64,000 nucleotides of DNA from Kitasatospora sp. NBC_00374 (GTDB lineage Bacteria > Actinomycetota > Actinomycetes > Streptomycetales > Streptomycetaceae). Shown piece after piece: positions 44,788-53,776 of the stretch (positions are counted from its first letter, which is position 1; every line of letters starts with the position of its first letter). The translations under genes and the position numbers were made by a program. The stretch is from assembly GCF_041434935.1 (NCBI RefSeq), contig NZ_CP107964.1, positions 248,001 to 312,000 of the forward strand, in the 5' to 3' direction. The notes beneath the pieces were generated by a model that was not told where the DNA came from, did no database searches, and saw only the letters and a list, made by a program, of their open reading frames with translations.

Positions 44788-45702
44788 TCAGCGCTCCAGC
44801 AGCGAGACGGCGGTGTCGATGGCGCCCGCGACGTCGCCGTCCGGCGGGTACAGCAGGGTGCGGCCGATCATCAGGCCGCGGATCTGGGGGATCCGCAGCG
44901 CGCGTCGCCACGATGCGAAGAGCGCGTCGCGGTCGCCGCCGCCCTCGCCGCCGAGCAGCATCGCGGGCAGGGTGGTGGAGGCCATCATCCGCTCCATGTC
45001 CTCGACCACCGGTACTTTGAGCCAGGTGTGGGCGGTGGTGCGGCCGAGGCCCTGGGCGATGTTGTTGGCCCACATCTGGTCGTCCGCGGTGAGCCGGTTG
45101 ACCACCCGGCCGCCCTCCCGGTGGGAGCTGAACGGCTCAACCATGGCGATCAGGCCGCGTTCGTTCAGCTGGTCGACGGCGTGGGCGGCGCTCTCCAGAG
45201 TGGTGGCGGTGCCGTGGTCGCCGGGGTCGAGGCGCAGCAGCAGCTTGCCGCCGTCCAGGCCCGCCTCGGCGATGCCGCGGGCGTCGTAGCCGGTGAAGCG
45301 GTCGTCGAGTTCGAAAGCGGCGCCGGGCAGACCGCCGCGGTTCATCGAGCCGAGCACCAGTTTGCCGTCGAGGGCGCCGAGCAGGGCGAGGTCCTCCACC
45401 AGGTCGGCGGTGCCGAGGAAGCCGTCCACACCCGGGCGGGCGAGTGCCTCGATGCAGCGGGCGAGCAGTTCGTGCCGGTCGCCCATCGCGGTCGGGGAGC
45501 CGCCGGCCGCCAGCGCGCCGCGCGCCGGGTGGTCGGCGGCCAGGACGAACAGCGGCCGGGCCAGCGCCGTCCGGTCGAAGCGCGGGCGCAGCAGCAGGGC
45601 CTCGGCGACGGCCTGCGGGTTGGTCACCCGGAGCTCCGTCAGGTGGCCCAGGTCGGGGCGGTGGCGGGCGGCCAGAGCGAGCGGGCCGGGGTCTGCGGTC
45701 AC
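44788..45702 (-). CDS. Cgl0158-type TIM-barrel aldolase of inositol catabolism
   Basis: 304-residue (beta/alpha)8 protein. Motifs: PLFVLAADHPARGALAAG, DGFLGTADLVEDLALLGALD, GSMNRGGLPGAAFELDDRFT, GGKLLLRLDPGD, WLKVPVVEDMERMMASTTLP and PQIRGLMIGRTLLYPPDGDV. In actinobacterial inositol clusters such proteins stand where other bacteria have IolJ, so the probable reaction is cleavage of 2-deoxy-5-keto-gluconate 6-phosphate to malonate semialdehyde and DHAP; this is inference from context. The GTG start overlaps the iolC stop (GTGA). Confidence 0.82.
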   Translation of the reverse strand: MTADPGPLALAARHRPDLGHLTELRVTNPQAVAEALLLRPRFDRTALARPLFVLAADHPARGALAAGGSPTAMGDRHELLARCIEALARPGVDGFLGTADLVEDLALLGALDGKLVLGSMNRGGLPGAAFELDDRFTGYDARGIAEAGLDGGKLLLRLDPGDHGTATTLESAAHAVDQLNERGLIAMVEPFSSHREGGRVVNRLTADDQMWANNIAQGLGRTTAHTWLKVPVVEDMERMMASTTLPAMLLGGEGGGDRDALFASWRRALRIPQIRGLMIGRTLLYPPDGDVAGAIDTAVSLLER

Positions 45703-46730
45703 GGGCTCACGTCCCGGGGTCGGTGGGCGGCCAGGGTGAAGGCGCGGGGTGGTACGGACAGTGGCGGGTCCTGCGGGTGGCGGCGGGCGTTGCGCCAGAG
45801 CAACTCGGTCACCTCGTGCGGCTCGGGCATGTCGTCGGCGCAGGCGAGCCGCCCGGCGACCAGTGCGCCGGCGGCGTTGGCGGTCTCGACGACCTCCCGC
45901 AGCGGGCGGCCGGCGAGCAGCCCGGCGGCGAGCGCGCCGCCGAAGGCGTCGCCCGCGCCCAGGCCGTTGACCACCCGGACGGTGATCGGCTCGACCACGA
46001 CCTCCTCGGTGGGGGTGCGGGCCAGCACGCCGTGCGGGCCCTGCTTGATGACGGCGAGCCGTACCCCGCTGGCCAGCAGCAGATCGGCGGCCTTGTCGGG
46101 GTCGCGGGTGCCGACGGCGACCTTGGCCTCGTCGCGGTTGCCGACGGCGACGGTGGCCAGCTCCAGCGCCCGTGCGTACCAGTGCCGGGCGTCCTCGGGA
46201 CGGGACCAGAACGAGGGCCGCCAGTCCAGGTCGAGCACGGTGTCGGCGCCGGGCGCGCGCAGCGCCGCAACCTCCAGGGTGGTGGTCCTGGACGGTTCGA
46301 CGGCCAGGCCGCCGCCGGTGATCCAGATCATCCGGGCCCGGGCGAAGGCCGCGAGGTCGAGGTCCTCGCAGGTCAGGCACTGGTCCGGGGCGATCGGGGC
46401 ACGGTAGAACAGGATCGGGAAGTCGTCCGGCGGGTGGATCTCGCAGAACACCACCGGGGTCTGCCGGCCCGTCACCGTCACCACCTGGCTGTCGTCGACT
46501 CCGAAGCGGCGCAGCGCGGTGCGCACGTACGGCGCGAAGCGGTCGTCGCCGACGCCGGTGGCGACCGCCGTGCGCAGGCCATGGCGGGCGGCGGCGACGG
46601 CCACGTTGGTGGCGGTGCCGCCGAGCGACCGGGCGAAGGTCTCGACCTCGGCGAGCGGCACACCGGTCTGCTGGGGGTAGAGGTCGACGCCGACCCGGCC
46701 CAGGGTGATCAGGTCGTGGGGGCGGTTCAT
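45699..46730 (-). CDS. iolC: 5-dehydro-2-deoxygluconokinase (IolC)
   Basis: PfkB/ribokinase-family sugar kinase of 343 residues. N-terminal LITLGRVGVDLYPQQTGVPL, then SLGGTATNVAVAAARHGLRT. The C-terminal signature VVNGLGAGDAFGGALAAGLL holds the catalytic Asp and anion hole. It phosphorylates the IolB product, preparing it for the aldolase. The ATG overlaps the IolE-like stop and its own stop overlaps the aldolase start, so the three are coupled. Confidence 0.92.
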   Translation of the reverse strand: MNRPHDLITLGRVGVDLYPQQTGVPLAEVETFARSLGGTATNVAVAAARHGLRTAVATGVGDDRFAPYVRTALRRFGVDDSQVVTVTGRQTPVVFCEIHPPDDFPILFYRAPIAPDQCLTCEDLDLAAFARARMIWITGGGLAVEPSRTTTLEVAALRAPGADTVLDLDWRPSFWSRPEDARHWYARALELATVAVGNRDEAKVAVGTRDPDKAADLLLASGVRLAVIKQGPHGVLARTPTEEVVVEPITVRVVNGLGAGDAFGGALAAGLLAGRPLREVVETANAAGALVAGRLACADDMPEPHEVTELLWRNARRHPQDPPLSVPPRAFTLAAHRPRDVSP

Positions 46731-47641
46731 ACGGCCGGTGTCCCCTCGGGCTCCAGGGCGAGCAGGAAGTCCAGGCTCGCCCGTACGTCGGCGGCCGGCC
46801 CGGCGCCCGGCACGGGTGCGCCGGTGAGCACGGTGTCCTGCTCCATCACGTACCAGCCGCGGTAGCCGGCGCGCTCCAGAGCCGGGACCAGCGCGGCGAT
46901 GTCCACGTCGCCCTGGCCGAGCGGCCGGTAGAGGCCGGAGGCGACGGCCTTGGCGTAGCCGACCTCGCCGGACCTGACCCGGGCGGCGGCCTCGGCGTCG
47001 ACGTCCTTGAGGTGGACGTGGGCGATCCGGCCGGCGGCCCGGCGGGCGAGGTCGACCGGGTCGGTACCGCCGGCCAGCAGGTGGCCGGTGTCCAGGCAGA
47101 GCGGCGCGTCGCCGCCGTCCAGGACGCGCTGGACCTCCTCGGCGCGTTCCACCATGGTCCCGATGTGCGGGTGGAGGGTGGCGGTGACGCCTTCGGCGGC
47201 GGCCAGCCCGACGATCGCGGCCAGGTTGGCGAGCAGGGTGCGCCAGCCGACGGCGTCCAGCGCCGGACGGTCGTCGTAGCCGTCCCGGCCCGTGGCGGCG
47301 GCCAGCACCAGGGTGCCCGCGCCGCAGCCGGCCAGCGCCCGCAGCGCGGTCCGGACAGCGGGCAGCGGGTCGCGATCGGGCTCGTGCAGCACGACCGGGA
47401 CGAAGCCGCCCACCGCGGCCAGACCGTACGAGCGCAGGGTGGCGGCCCGCTCTGCGGGGTCGGCCGGCAGGAAGCCGTCCGGGCCGAACTCGGTCGCGGC
47501 CAGGCCGAGTCCGGCCATCTCCGCGAGGACCCGGTCGGCGGACAGTTGGTGGCCCCAGCCGGGGACCTCGCACACGCCCCAGGAGATCGGCGCGGCCGCC
47601 AGCCGGGGCCGCAGCGCAGCGGTCGTCGGCTGCCCGGTCAT
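46727..47641 (-). CDS. iolE: IolE-like inosose dehydratase (sugar phosphate isomerase/epimerase fold)
   Basis: TIM-barrel protein of 304 residues. The N-terminal AAAPISWGVCEVPGWGHQLS is a family hallmark. Metal-ligand regions are seen in LHPHIGTMVERAEEVQRVLD, APLCLDTGHLLAGGTDPVDL and IAHVHLKDVDAEAAARV; the Glu in GWYVMEQDT is the last ligand. It would dehydrate scyllo-inosose to the diketone used by IolD. Both ends overlap neighbours by 4 bp (iolG upstream, iolC downstream). Confidence 0.88.
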   Translation of the reverse strand: MTGQPTTAALRPRLAAAPISWGVCEVPGWGHQLSADRVLAEMAGLGLAATEFGPDGFLPADPAERAATLRSYGLAAVGGFVPVVLHEPDRDPLPAVRTALRALAGCGAGTLVLAAATGRDGYDDRPALDAVGWRTLLANLAAIVGLAAAEGVTATLHPHIGTMVERAEEVQRVLDGGDAPLCLDTGHLLAGGTDPVDLARRAAGRIAHVHLKDVDAEAAARVRSGEVGYAKAVASGLYRPLGQGDVDIAALVPALERAGYRGWYVMEQDTVLTGAPVPGAGPAADVRASLDFLLALEPEGTPAV

Positions 47642-48702
47642 CGGGCCACCTCCTGTGCGGGCAGGGCCCGCAGGGCCGCGGCGGAGCGCACGCTGTCGAC
47701 GGCCACCGGCACGCCGCGTGCGCGGGACAGCTCGCAGGCCTCGGCGGCGAGCAGCGCCTCAAGTGCGTCGTGGCCGGTGCAGGGGCTCGGGCGGCGGCCT
47801 CGGGCGACGTCCAGGAAGATGTCGAGCTCGGTCAGGTAGGCGTCGTGGAAGCGGCTGAGGAAGTCGGGCCACGGCTGCTTCGGCGCGGCGGGACCGGAGG
47901 GTTCGGCCGAGGTGAGCGGGGTGCGCCCGTCCAAACCGACGGTGATCTGGGCCAGGCTGCCGCTGACCTCCATCCGCACGTCGTACCCGGCGCCGTTGTA
48001 GCGGGTGCCGGTGCAGCTGACCAGGGTGCCGTCGTCCAGGGTGAGCAGCGCGGCGGCGGTGTCGACGTCGCCGGCGGCGGAGAAGAACGGCTCGCCGCGG
48101 TTGGAGCCGGTCGCGTACACCTGGAGGATCTCCCGGCCGGTCACCCAGCGGACCGCGTCGAAGTCGTGCACGAGGCAGTCCCGATACAGGCCGCCGGAGG
48201 TGGGCACGTAGCCGGGCGGCGGGGGCGCCGGGTCGGCGGTCACCGTCCGCAGGGTGTGCACGAAGCCGAGCTCGCCGGAGCGGTAGGCGGCGTGGGCCGC
48301 GGCGTACCCGGCGTCGAATCGGCGCTGGAAACCCATCTGCAGGATGGTGCCGTTGCGTTCCACCTCGCGCAGGGCGCTGATGGTGCCCGCCAGGTCGCTG
48401 GCGATGGGCTTCTCGCAGTACGTCGGCAGCCCGGCCCGGGAGGCGCGGACGATCAGGTCGGCGTGGGCGTCGGTGGCGGTGGCGACGACCACCGCGTCCG
48501 GACCGGCGGCGAGCACGGCGCCGACCGTGCCGAGCGCAACGACCTCGGCGCCGCCGGCGCCGGCGGTCAGCTGGGCGGCCGCGTCCAGGGCGCGGTCCGG
48601 GTCGGCGTCGGCGAGCAGCAACTCGGTGACGGCCGGGTGGTGGGCGAGGGTGGAGGCGTGGAAGAGGCCGATGCGGCCTGTACCGAGGAGACCGACACGC
48701 AT
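47638..48702 (-). CDS. iolG: Inositol 2-dehydrogenase-type Gfo/Idh/MocA oxidoreductase (IolG)
   Basis: NAD-dependent dehydrogenase of 354 residues, oxidising myo-inositol to scyllo-inosose. Rossmann motif RVGLLGTGRIGLFHASTLAH, the EKP motif in GLPTYCEKPIASDL, and MGFQRRFDAGYAAA then GGLYRDCLVHDFDAVRW, which includes the family Asp-x-x-x-His type active-site pattern (DCLVHDFD). Start ATG at 48702. It is separated from the ATPase gene by 58 bp, the longest gap within the operon. Confidence 0.9.
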   Translation of the reverse strand: MRVGLLGTGRIGLFHASTLAHHPAVTELLLADADPDRALDAAAQLTAGAGGAEVVALGTVGAVLAAGPDAVVVATATDAHADLIVRASRAGLPTYCEKPIASDLAGTISALREVERNGTILQMGFQRRFDAGYAAAHAAYRSGELGFVHTLRTVTADPAPPPPGYVPTSGGLYRDCLVHDFDAVRWVTGREILQVYATGSNRGEPFFSAAGDVDTAAALLTLDDGTLVSCTGTRYNGAGYDVRMEVSGSLAQITVGLDGRTPLTSAEPSGPAAPKQPWPDFLSRFHDAYLTELDIFLDVARGRRPSPCTGHDALEALLAAEACELSRARGVPVAVDSVRSAAALRALPAQEVAR

Positions 48703-48760
48703 GGGAGGGCCTTTCGTCGGGAGTGCAGGAGGGCCGGGTGTGCGGGGTACGGCCGGCCGG

Positions 48761-49654
48761 TCAGGAGCCGGTGGTGTCCGAGGCGAGGGCGGCGGGGTCG
48801 GCTGGGTCGGCTGGGTCGGCTGGGTCGGCGCGCAACTCGTGGGCGAGGGCGTCCAGTTCGGCACCGCCCGCCATCTGCCGGGTGAGCTCGGCGAGCGAGA
48901 TGTCGGCCTTCTCGAAGCAGCCCAGGCTGCGGCCCCGCTTGAGCAGCAGGAAGCGGTCGCCGACCGGGTAGGCATGGTGCGGGTTGTGAGTGATCAGGAC
49001 GACGCCGAGGCCCCGGTCCCGGGCCTGGGCGACGTAGCGCAGCACCACCCCGGCCTGCCGGACGCCGAGCGCGGCCGTCGGCTCGTCCAGGATCAGGACC
49101 CGGGCGCCGAAGTGGACCGCCCGGGCGATTGCCACGCACTGGCGCTGGCCGCCCGAGAGGGTGCCGACCGGCTGTTCGACGTCGGCCAGTTCGATGCCCA
49201 TCTCGGCCAGCGCGGCCCGGGCGGTCTCCCGGCCGGTGCGCCGGTCCAGCAGCCGTACCGGACCGTACCGGCGGACCGGCTCGGAGCCGAGGAAGAAGTT
49301 GCGCCAGACACTCATCAGCGGGACGACGGCCAGGTCCTGGTAGACCGTCGCGATCCCGCGGTCCAGTGCCTGGCGCGGCGAGGTGAAGCGCACCGGCCGG
49401 CCGTCCAGCAGCAGTTCGCCGCTGGTGTGCTCGTGCGCGCCGGAGAGGATCTTGATCAGGGTGGACTTGCCGGCCCCGTTGTCGCCCAGCACGCAGGTGA
49501 CCTGACCGGCGCTCACCTCGACGCTCACCCCGTCGAGGGCGCTGACGCTGCCGTACGTCCGGCCGACGGACCTGGTCTCCAGCAGGGGCGGTGAGGTGGT
49601 GGTGTGCTGCGGACCCGTAGGCGTCCTGCTGGTCATCGGCTGCTCCCAGGTCAT
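48761..49654 (-). CDS. ABC sugar transporter ATP-binding protein, single NBD
   Basis: 297-residue ATPase of a CUT2-type (ribose/inositol) importer. Walker [10 protein letters not shown] (residues 57-65), Q-loop in [20 protein letters not shown], signature [15 protein letters not shown], Walker [15 protein letters not shown] and the H-loop VVLITHN. Only one nucleotide-binding domain is present, whereas RbsA-type ATPases have two; a homodimer is expected. The C-terminus ends in a repetitive [11 protein letters not shown] tail from a 9-bp tandem repeat. The start overlaps the permease stop (ATGA). Confidence 0.92.
   Translation of the reverse strand: MTWEQPMTSRTPTGPQHTTTSPPLLETRSVGRTYGSVSALDGVSVEVSAGQVTCVLGDNGAGKSTLIKILSGAHEHTSGELLLDGRPVRFTSPRQALDRGIATVYQDLAVVPLMSVWRNFFLGSEPVRRYGPVRLLDRRTGRETARAALAEMGIELADVEQPVGTLSGGQRQCVAIARAVHFGARVLILDEPTAALGVRQAGVVLRYVAQARDRGLGVVLITHNPHHAYPVGDRFLLLKRGRSLGCFEKADISLAELTRQMAGGAELDALAHELRADPADPADPADPAALASDTTGS
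48794..48829. repeat. 9-bp tandem repeat in the ABC ATPase gene
   Basis: About four copies of GTCGGCTGG encode successive Asp-Pro-Ala units near the protein C-terminus. The period is three codons, so copy-number change would keep the frame. Confidence 0.85.
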
Positions 49655-50757
49655 CGGCGGGCCCGTTCGGCGCGGCGGCGGAAGGTGTTGTTGACCAGGA
49701 CCGCGGAGATCAGCATCAGTCCGAGGAAGAGCATGAACCAGTCGCTGTTCCAACGGGCGAAGACGATGCCCTGGCGGGCCATGCCGAAGATCAGCGCGCC
49801 GATCGCCGCGCCCACCGCCGAGCCGAAGCCGCCGGTCATCAGACAGCCGCCGATCACCGCGGCGATGATGTACTGGAACTCCAACCCCACCCCCTGGTTG
49901 GCCTGCACGGTGGTGTACCGCAGCAGATTGATGCTGCCGACCAGCCAGGCCGCGGCCGACGTGGCCATGAACAGCAGGATCTTGGTGCGCTGCACGGGGA
50001 CGCCGACCTGGCGGGCGCTGGGCGCCGAACCGCCGACCGCGAAGATCCAGTTGCCGAAGCGGGTGCGGACCAGCACCACCGAGGCGACCGCCGTGACACC
50101 GAGCCACCAGACGATCGAGGTCGGGAAGGTGGTACCGCCCAGGTCCATGGTGGAGGCGAACAGCGAACCGGCCGAGGGGTAGCCGTCCGTCGCCCGCATG
50201 CCGCTGACCTGCACGGTGCCGGTGACGGTCCGGGTCACCCCGAGGTTGAGGCCCTGCAGCGCCAGGAACGAGCCGAGCGTGACGATGAAGCTCGGCAGCC
50301 CGGTGCGCATCACCAGCCAGCCGTTCAGGGCACCGACCGCGAGGGCGAAGACCAGCGCGGCCAGCAGCGCCGCCCAGACGTTCCAGCCGAGCCGTACCGC
50401 GAGCAGCGAGGTGACCAGCGCCGTGGAGGCCGTCAGCACACCGGCGGACAGGTCGAACTCGCCTCCGATCATGAGCAGCGCGACCGCGACGGCGACGATC
50501 CCGAGGGTCGCCGAGTCGTCGAGCCAGGTCGCCGCGCCGAGCGGGCTGAGGAACTGCCCGGTGATCGTGGAGAAGAACCCGAACACCAGCAGGGCGCCCA
50601 GTGCCGCACCCAACTCCGGCCGGACCACCAGGCGGTGGAGCAGTCCGGACCGGCCCCACCGTCCTGCTCCGGTGGTGGGAGCGCCGGTCGCGGCGCCTTC
50701 GGGGCCCGCCGGGGCGGCGGCGGCCAGGGTGGCCGCCGCCTCAGGCCGCCGGCTCAC
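49651..50757 (-). CDS. ABC sugar transporter permease (CUT2 type)
   Basis: 368-residue membrane subunit with about ten hydrophobic segments. Family motifs: [40 protein letters not shown] and [20 protein letters not shown], all typical of the RbsC/BPD_transp_2 family. The GTG start overlaps the stop of the binding-protein gene (GTGA). It forms the transport channel with the ATPase encoded next; the inositol substrate is inferred from the operon. Confidence 0.92.
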   Translation of the reverse strand: MSRRPEAAATLAAAAPAGPEGAATGAPTTGAGRWGRSGLLHRLVVRPELGAALGALLVFGFFSTITGQFLSPLGAATWLDDSATLGIVAVAVALLMIGGEFDLSAGVLTASTALVTSLLAVRLGWNVWAALLAALVFALAVGALNGWLVMRTGLPSFIVTLGSFLALQGLNLGVTRTVTGTVQVSGMRATDGYPSAGSLFASTMDLGGTTFPTSIVWWLGVTAVASVVLVRTRFGNWIFAVGGSAPSARQVGVPVQRTKILLFMATSAAAWLVGSINLLRYTTVQANQGVGLEFQYIIAAVIGGCLMTGGFGSAVGAAIGALIFGMARQGIVFARWNSDWFMLFLGLMLISAVLVNNTFRRRAERARR

Positions 50758-51800
50758 CGGGTACCCCGGGCGGCGTAGGCGGTGACCTGGTCGACGTTCG
50801 ACTTGTCGACGAAGGCCGGGCCGGTCAGCACGGGGTGGCCGCCGCCGAGGGTGTTGCCGTTGTCGTGGTACAGCTTCAGCATCACGACCGGCAGGTAGCC
50901 CTGCTGGTACTGCTGCTGGTCGACCGCGAAGGACACGGTGCCGGCCTTGATGGCCGCCAACACGTCCGGATTGACGTCGAAGGTCGCCACCTGGGCCTTG
51001 GATCCGACCGCCTTGACCGCGTCCACGGCCTGGGCGGCGACCTGGGCGTTGAGGGTGAGAACGCCGTCGACGGCGGGGTCGGCCTGGAGCGCGCCGCGGA
51101 TCCTGGAGAGCGTGTCGGTGGGGTTGTTGGCATCCACCTGGAGGTTGACCACATCGGAGCCGAAGCCCTGCTTGGCACCGTCGCAGCGCTGGGTCAGGCC
51201 GATGTTGCCAGCTTCGTGGATGACGCACAGCACCTTGTGCAGGCCCTGGCTCTTCAGCTTGCCGCCGGCGCCCTGGCCTGCCACCGTCTCCTCCTGGCCG
51301 ACGTGGCCGACGGCGCCGAACTCCACGCTCCGGGCCGAGCCGGAGTTGACCGTGACCACCGGGATCCCCGCCGCGACCGCGGATTTGACGGCGGTCTGCA
51401 GGGCGTCCGGGTTGGCCATCGACACCACCAGGCCGCCGACGTGCTGGGCGACGGCGTTGTCGATGAGCTTGGCCTGGCCCGCCGGATCGGGATCTGACGC
51501 GTAGTCGACCTGCACGCCCAGTTGCTTGCCCGCGTCGGTCGCGCCGTTCTTCACCACGCTCCAGAACGCGTCACCGGGCCCGGCGTGGGTGATGACGGTG
51601 ACGTGGAGCGGACCGGAACCGGACGCGGGGGCCGGGGCGGGCGCGCTGCCGGAGGCGGCGCTGCTCCCGCCGGCCGGTCCGCTGCATGCGGCGGCCAGCA
51701 GCAGGGCGGCCGCGGCAGCGGCAGTGAGCAGCGGCCGGGTACGGGCGCGCCTGCGGCGGATGAGGGAACGGTCGGCGTCGGGGGTCCGCGAGTGGGTCAT
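50754..51800 (-). CDS. Sugar ABC transporter substrate-binding lipoprotein
   Basis: 348-residue periplasmic-binding-type protein. Signal sequence with basic start (RRRRARTRPLLTAAAAAALL) and lipobox LAAAC, so anchored on the outer face of the membrane. The mature domain (VTVITHAGPGDAFWSVVKNG, VGGLVVSMANPDALQTAVKS, VAAGIPVVTVNSGSARSVEF, DGVLTLNAQVAAQAVDAVKA, VDQQQYQQGYLPVVMLKLY) is of the ribose/galactose binding type. First gene of the inositol operon; GGAGG precedes the ATG at 51800. A perfect palindrome lies about 250 bp upstream. Confidence 0.92.
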   Translation of the reverse strand: MTHSRTPDADRSLIRRRRARTRPLLTAAAAAALLLAAACSGPAGGSSAASGSAPAPAPASGSGPLHVTVITHAGPGDAFWSVVKNGATDAGKQLGVQVDYASDPDPAGQAKLIDNAVAQHVGGLVVSMANPDALQTAVKSAVAAGIPVVTVNSGSARSVEFGAVGHVGQEETVAGQGAGGKLKSQGLHKVLCVIHEAGNIGLTQRCDGAKQGFGSDVVNLQVDANNPTDTLSRIRGALQADPAVDGVLTLNAQVAAQAVDAVKAVGSKAQVATFDVNPDVLAAIKAGTVSFAVDQQQYQQGYLPVVMLKLYHDNGNTLGGGHPVLTGPAFVDKSNVDQVTAYAARGTR

Positions 51801-52045
51801 GGCACTGCCTCCGAGGGTGGGATACGGCACGCGGCTGGGCGTAGGCCGGTGGTGGAGGATTCGACGGAGCGGCTTCCGGGGATGGCTCGAACGTGGGGTG
51901 GTCGGGCCGGGCTCGTCCCGGGCGGTCCGGGTTCCAGCGGCGTTCCAGGCGGTGGTGCGTGGTCGGCCTGATGGTGCGTCGGCGCCGCGAGGGTCGGGCG
52001 GCGCTGCGGGTGGGGCGCTCGAGTGCCACAAGATTGGTATCAGTA

Positions 52046-52071
52046 GGTCAGTATGTCAAGACATACTGACC
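52046..52071. promoter_or_regulatory. Perfect palindromic operator of the inositol operon
   Basis: GGTCAGTATGTC (52046-52057), spacer AA, GACATACTGACC (52060-52071): two exactly complementary 12-base arms in an AT-richer island between the regulator gene and the operon. Typical size and symmetry for a GntR/HutC-type dimer; it may overlap the operon promoter. Confidence 0.75.
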
Positions 52072-52177
52072 AGTCATGTGGGGGCGCTTTTGCGCCGATT
52101 TCGCACCGCCTACGGAGCACCCGCCGACCGCCTGCCGGCCCGCGCCAGGACTAGGGGGCAAGGCCGGTGACGGTGTG

Positions 52178-52921
52178 TCAGCGCGCCAGCAGGGTGCACT
52201 CGAACGAGTAGAGCGAGGGCCGGTACAGGTGGTCGCCGCGCTCGACCGGGCGGCCCTGCACGTCGTACGCGGTGCGCCGCATGGTCAGCAGCGGCGCTCC
52301 CCGACCCTCGCCCAGCAGCCGCGCCTCGGCCGCGGATGCACGGCGGGCGCCGATCGACTGCTCGGCCGCGCCCAGCTGCACCCCCGCCCCGCGCAGCTCC
52401 TCGTACAGGCCGCTGCGCGACAGCGTCTCCTCGCCGAGCGGGCACAGTCCGACCGGCAGGTGGTTGCGCAGCAGGGCGAGCGGCTCGTCGTCCGCGAAGC
52501 GCAGCCGCTCCAGCTCCCACACCAGCGAACCCGGCGGCACCTGCAGCGCGGCCGCCACCTCCTCGCCGGCCTCCACCCGGGCCAGCCGCAGCACCTCGGT
52601 GCGCGGTCTGCGGTGGTCGCGCACCAGGTCGTCGTGGAGGCTGGTCAGCTCGACCTGCCGGCGGACCCGGCTGTGCACCACCTGGGTGCCGACCCCGCGC
52701 TTGCGGACCAGCAGCCCCTTGTCCACCAGGTGCTGGATCGCCTGGCGCATGGTCGGGCGGGACAGGCCCAGCTCCCTGGCCAGCGAGACCTCGTTGTCCA
52801 GCCGCGCCCCGGCGGCCAGCTCGCCCGAGGTGATCAGCCCCTCCAGCCGCTCGGCGACCTGGAAATAGAGCGGGATCGGGCTCGACCGGTCAACTCTGAT
52901 CAGCTCGGCGAGGGGCGGCAT
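52178..52921 (-). CDS. GntR-family regulator (HutC/UTRA subfamily), probable inositol repressor
   Basis: 247-residue regulator. N-terminal GntR winged helix: PIPLYFQVAERLEGLITSGE, LARELGLSRPTMRQAIQHLV, DKGLLVRKRGVGTQVV. C-terminal UTRA ligand domain: EEVAAALQVPPGSLVWELER, LPVGLCPLGEETL, RGAPLLTMRRTAYD and GDHLYRPSLYSFEC. The ATG at 52921 is preferred over an upstream frame extension. It lies upstream of the operon in the same direction with the palindrome between, so it most likely represses the operon until inositol or an intermediate binds. Confidence 0.9.
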   Translation of the reverse strand: MPPLAELIRVDRSSPIPLYFQVAERLEGLITSGELAAGARLDNEVSLARELGLSRPTMRQAIQHLVDKGLLVRKRGVGTQVVHSRVRRQVELTSLHDDLVRDHRRPRTEVLRLARVEAGEEVAAALQVPPGSLVWELERLRFADDEPLALLRNHLPVGLCPLGEETLSRSGLYEELRGAGVQLGAAEQSIGARRASAAEARLLGEGRGAPLLTMRRTAYDVQGRPVERGDHLYRPSLYSFECTLLAR

Positions 52922-53039
52922 CGCGACTCCGCATCGACAGGGGCGGCAGGGTGGGGATCCATTATGGCGCACCCGCCCGGCCGCGGTCCTGATGTCAGGA
53001 CGACAGGATGAATGATCCTCGCGGAGATGGAGGCCGGTC

Positions 53040-53720
53040 GGGGGTCATGTTCACCGACGGGTCGTCGAACTCGCGCGAGATCACCTGGACCTGGCCCGAC
53101 TCGACGTCATGGCACACCGTGTCCGGGCCCTGGCGGTCCAGTTGGGCGATGGTGTCGGCGTGGGTGGCGGTGTTGAGTGCGGAGCATCCCGACCTCCGGG
53201 TGCCTCCGGCCGAGCTTCACCTCCTCGCCGAGCAGGATCTGCATCAGGCGGCCGGCGGAGGCCGAGGGCAGGTCCTCGTCCACGGCGACGTGCAGCACCA
53301 GGCGTTCCTCGCCGCCGGCCCGCCACCGGACCTGCGCCGCCCACACCGAGCGGACGGCGGGGAACTCGCGGACCCGCCGAACGAGTGCGTCGCCCAGGGC
53401 GACCGCCACTGGGTCGGTGGACCGGTCGAGCGTCATTTCCGCCCCGGGCCCGTAGGTCGCCCAGTCTCGCAGCACCGGTTCGGGAAAGATCGCCTGCCCG
53501 TTTCCGGAGCGGACCCCGAGCACTCGGCGACGCCGGTCCTCTCCAGGATGTCCCTCAGCCGCGCCGCGTCACAGTGCACCATCCCGGCGGCCGCCGGCAG
53601 CAGTTGCTCGCCGAGCGCCGCGTCGGTGAACCCGAGCAGCGTGGGGCCCCGGACAGCACACCGTCCCAGCACCGCGAAGCGGCGGCCCACCAGCACGATG
53701 GGCCGCCGCTTCGAGCGTAC
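53040..53720 (-). pseudogene. SseB-like protein, frameshifted
   Basis: Coherent minus-strand sequence moves between frames: RPIVLVGRRFAVLGRCAVRG, LLGFTDAALGEQLLPAAAGM, ARLRDILERTGVAE, then in another frame VRSGNGQAIFPEPVLRDWAT, DALVRRVREFPAVRSVWAAQ, GRLMQILLGEEVKLGRRHPE, then a third with ALNTATHADTIAQLDRQGPD. Breaks fall near 53520 and 53185. The build (two small alpha/beta parts) resembles SseB-type proteins; that name is tentative. Confidence 0.5.
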
Positions 53721-53776
53721 GAGGGTCGGTAGCCGGCGAGCGCTCCTCTCTCGCAGGCTGCCAGGCCTGAGCGGGG

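Noticed and set aside
48794..48829. Tandem repeats considered as a CRISPR array
   Set aside because: The period is 9 bp without spacers and lies within a coding frame. No CRISPR repeats or cas genes were seen anywhere in the window.
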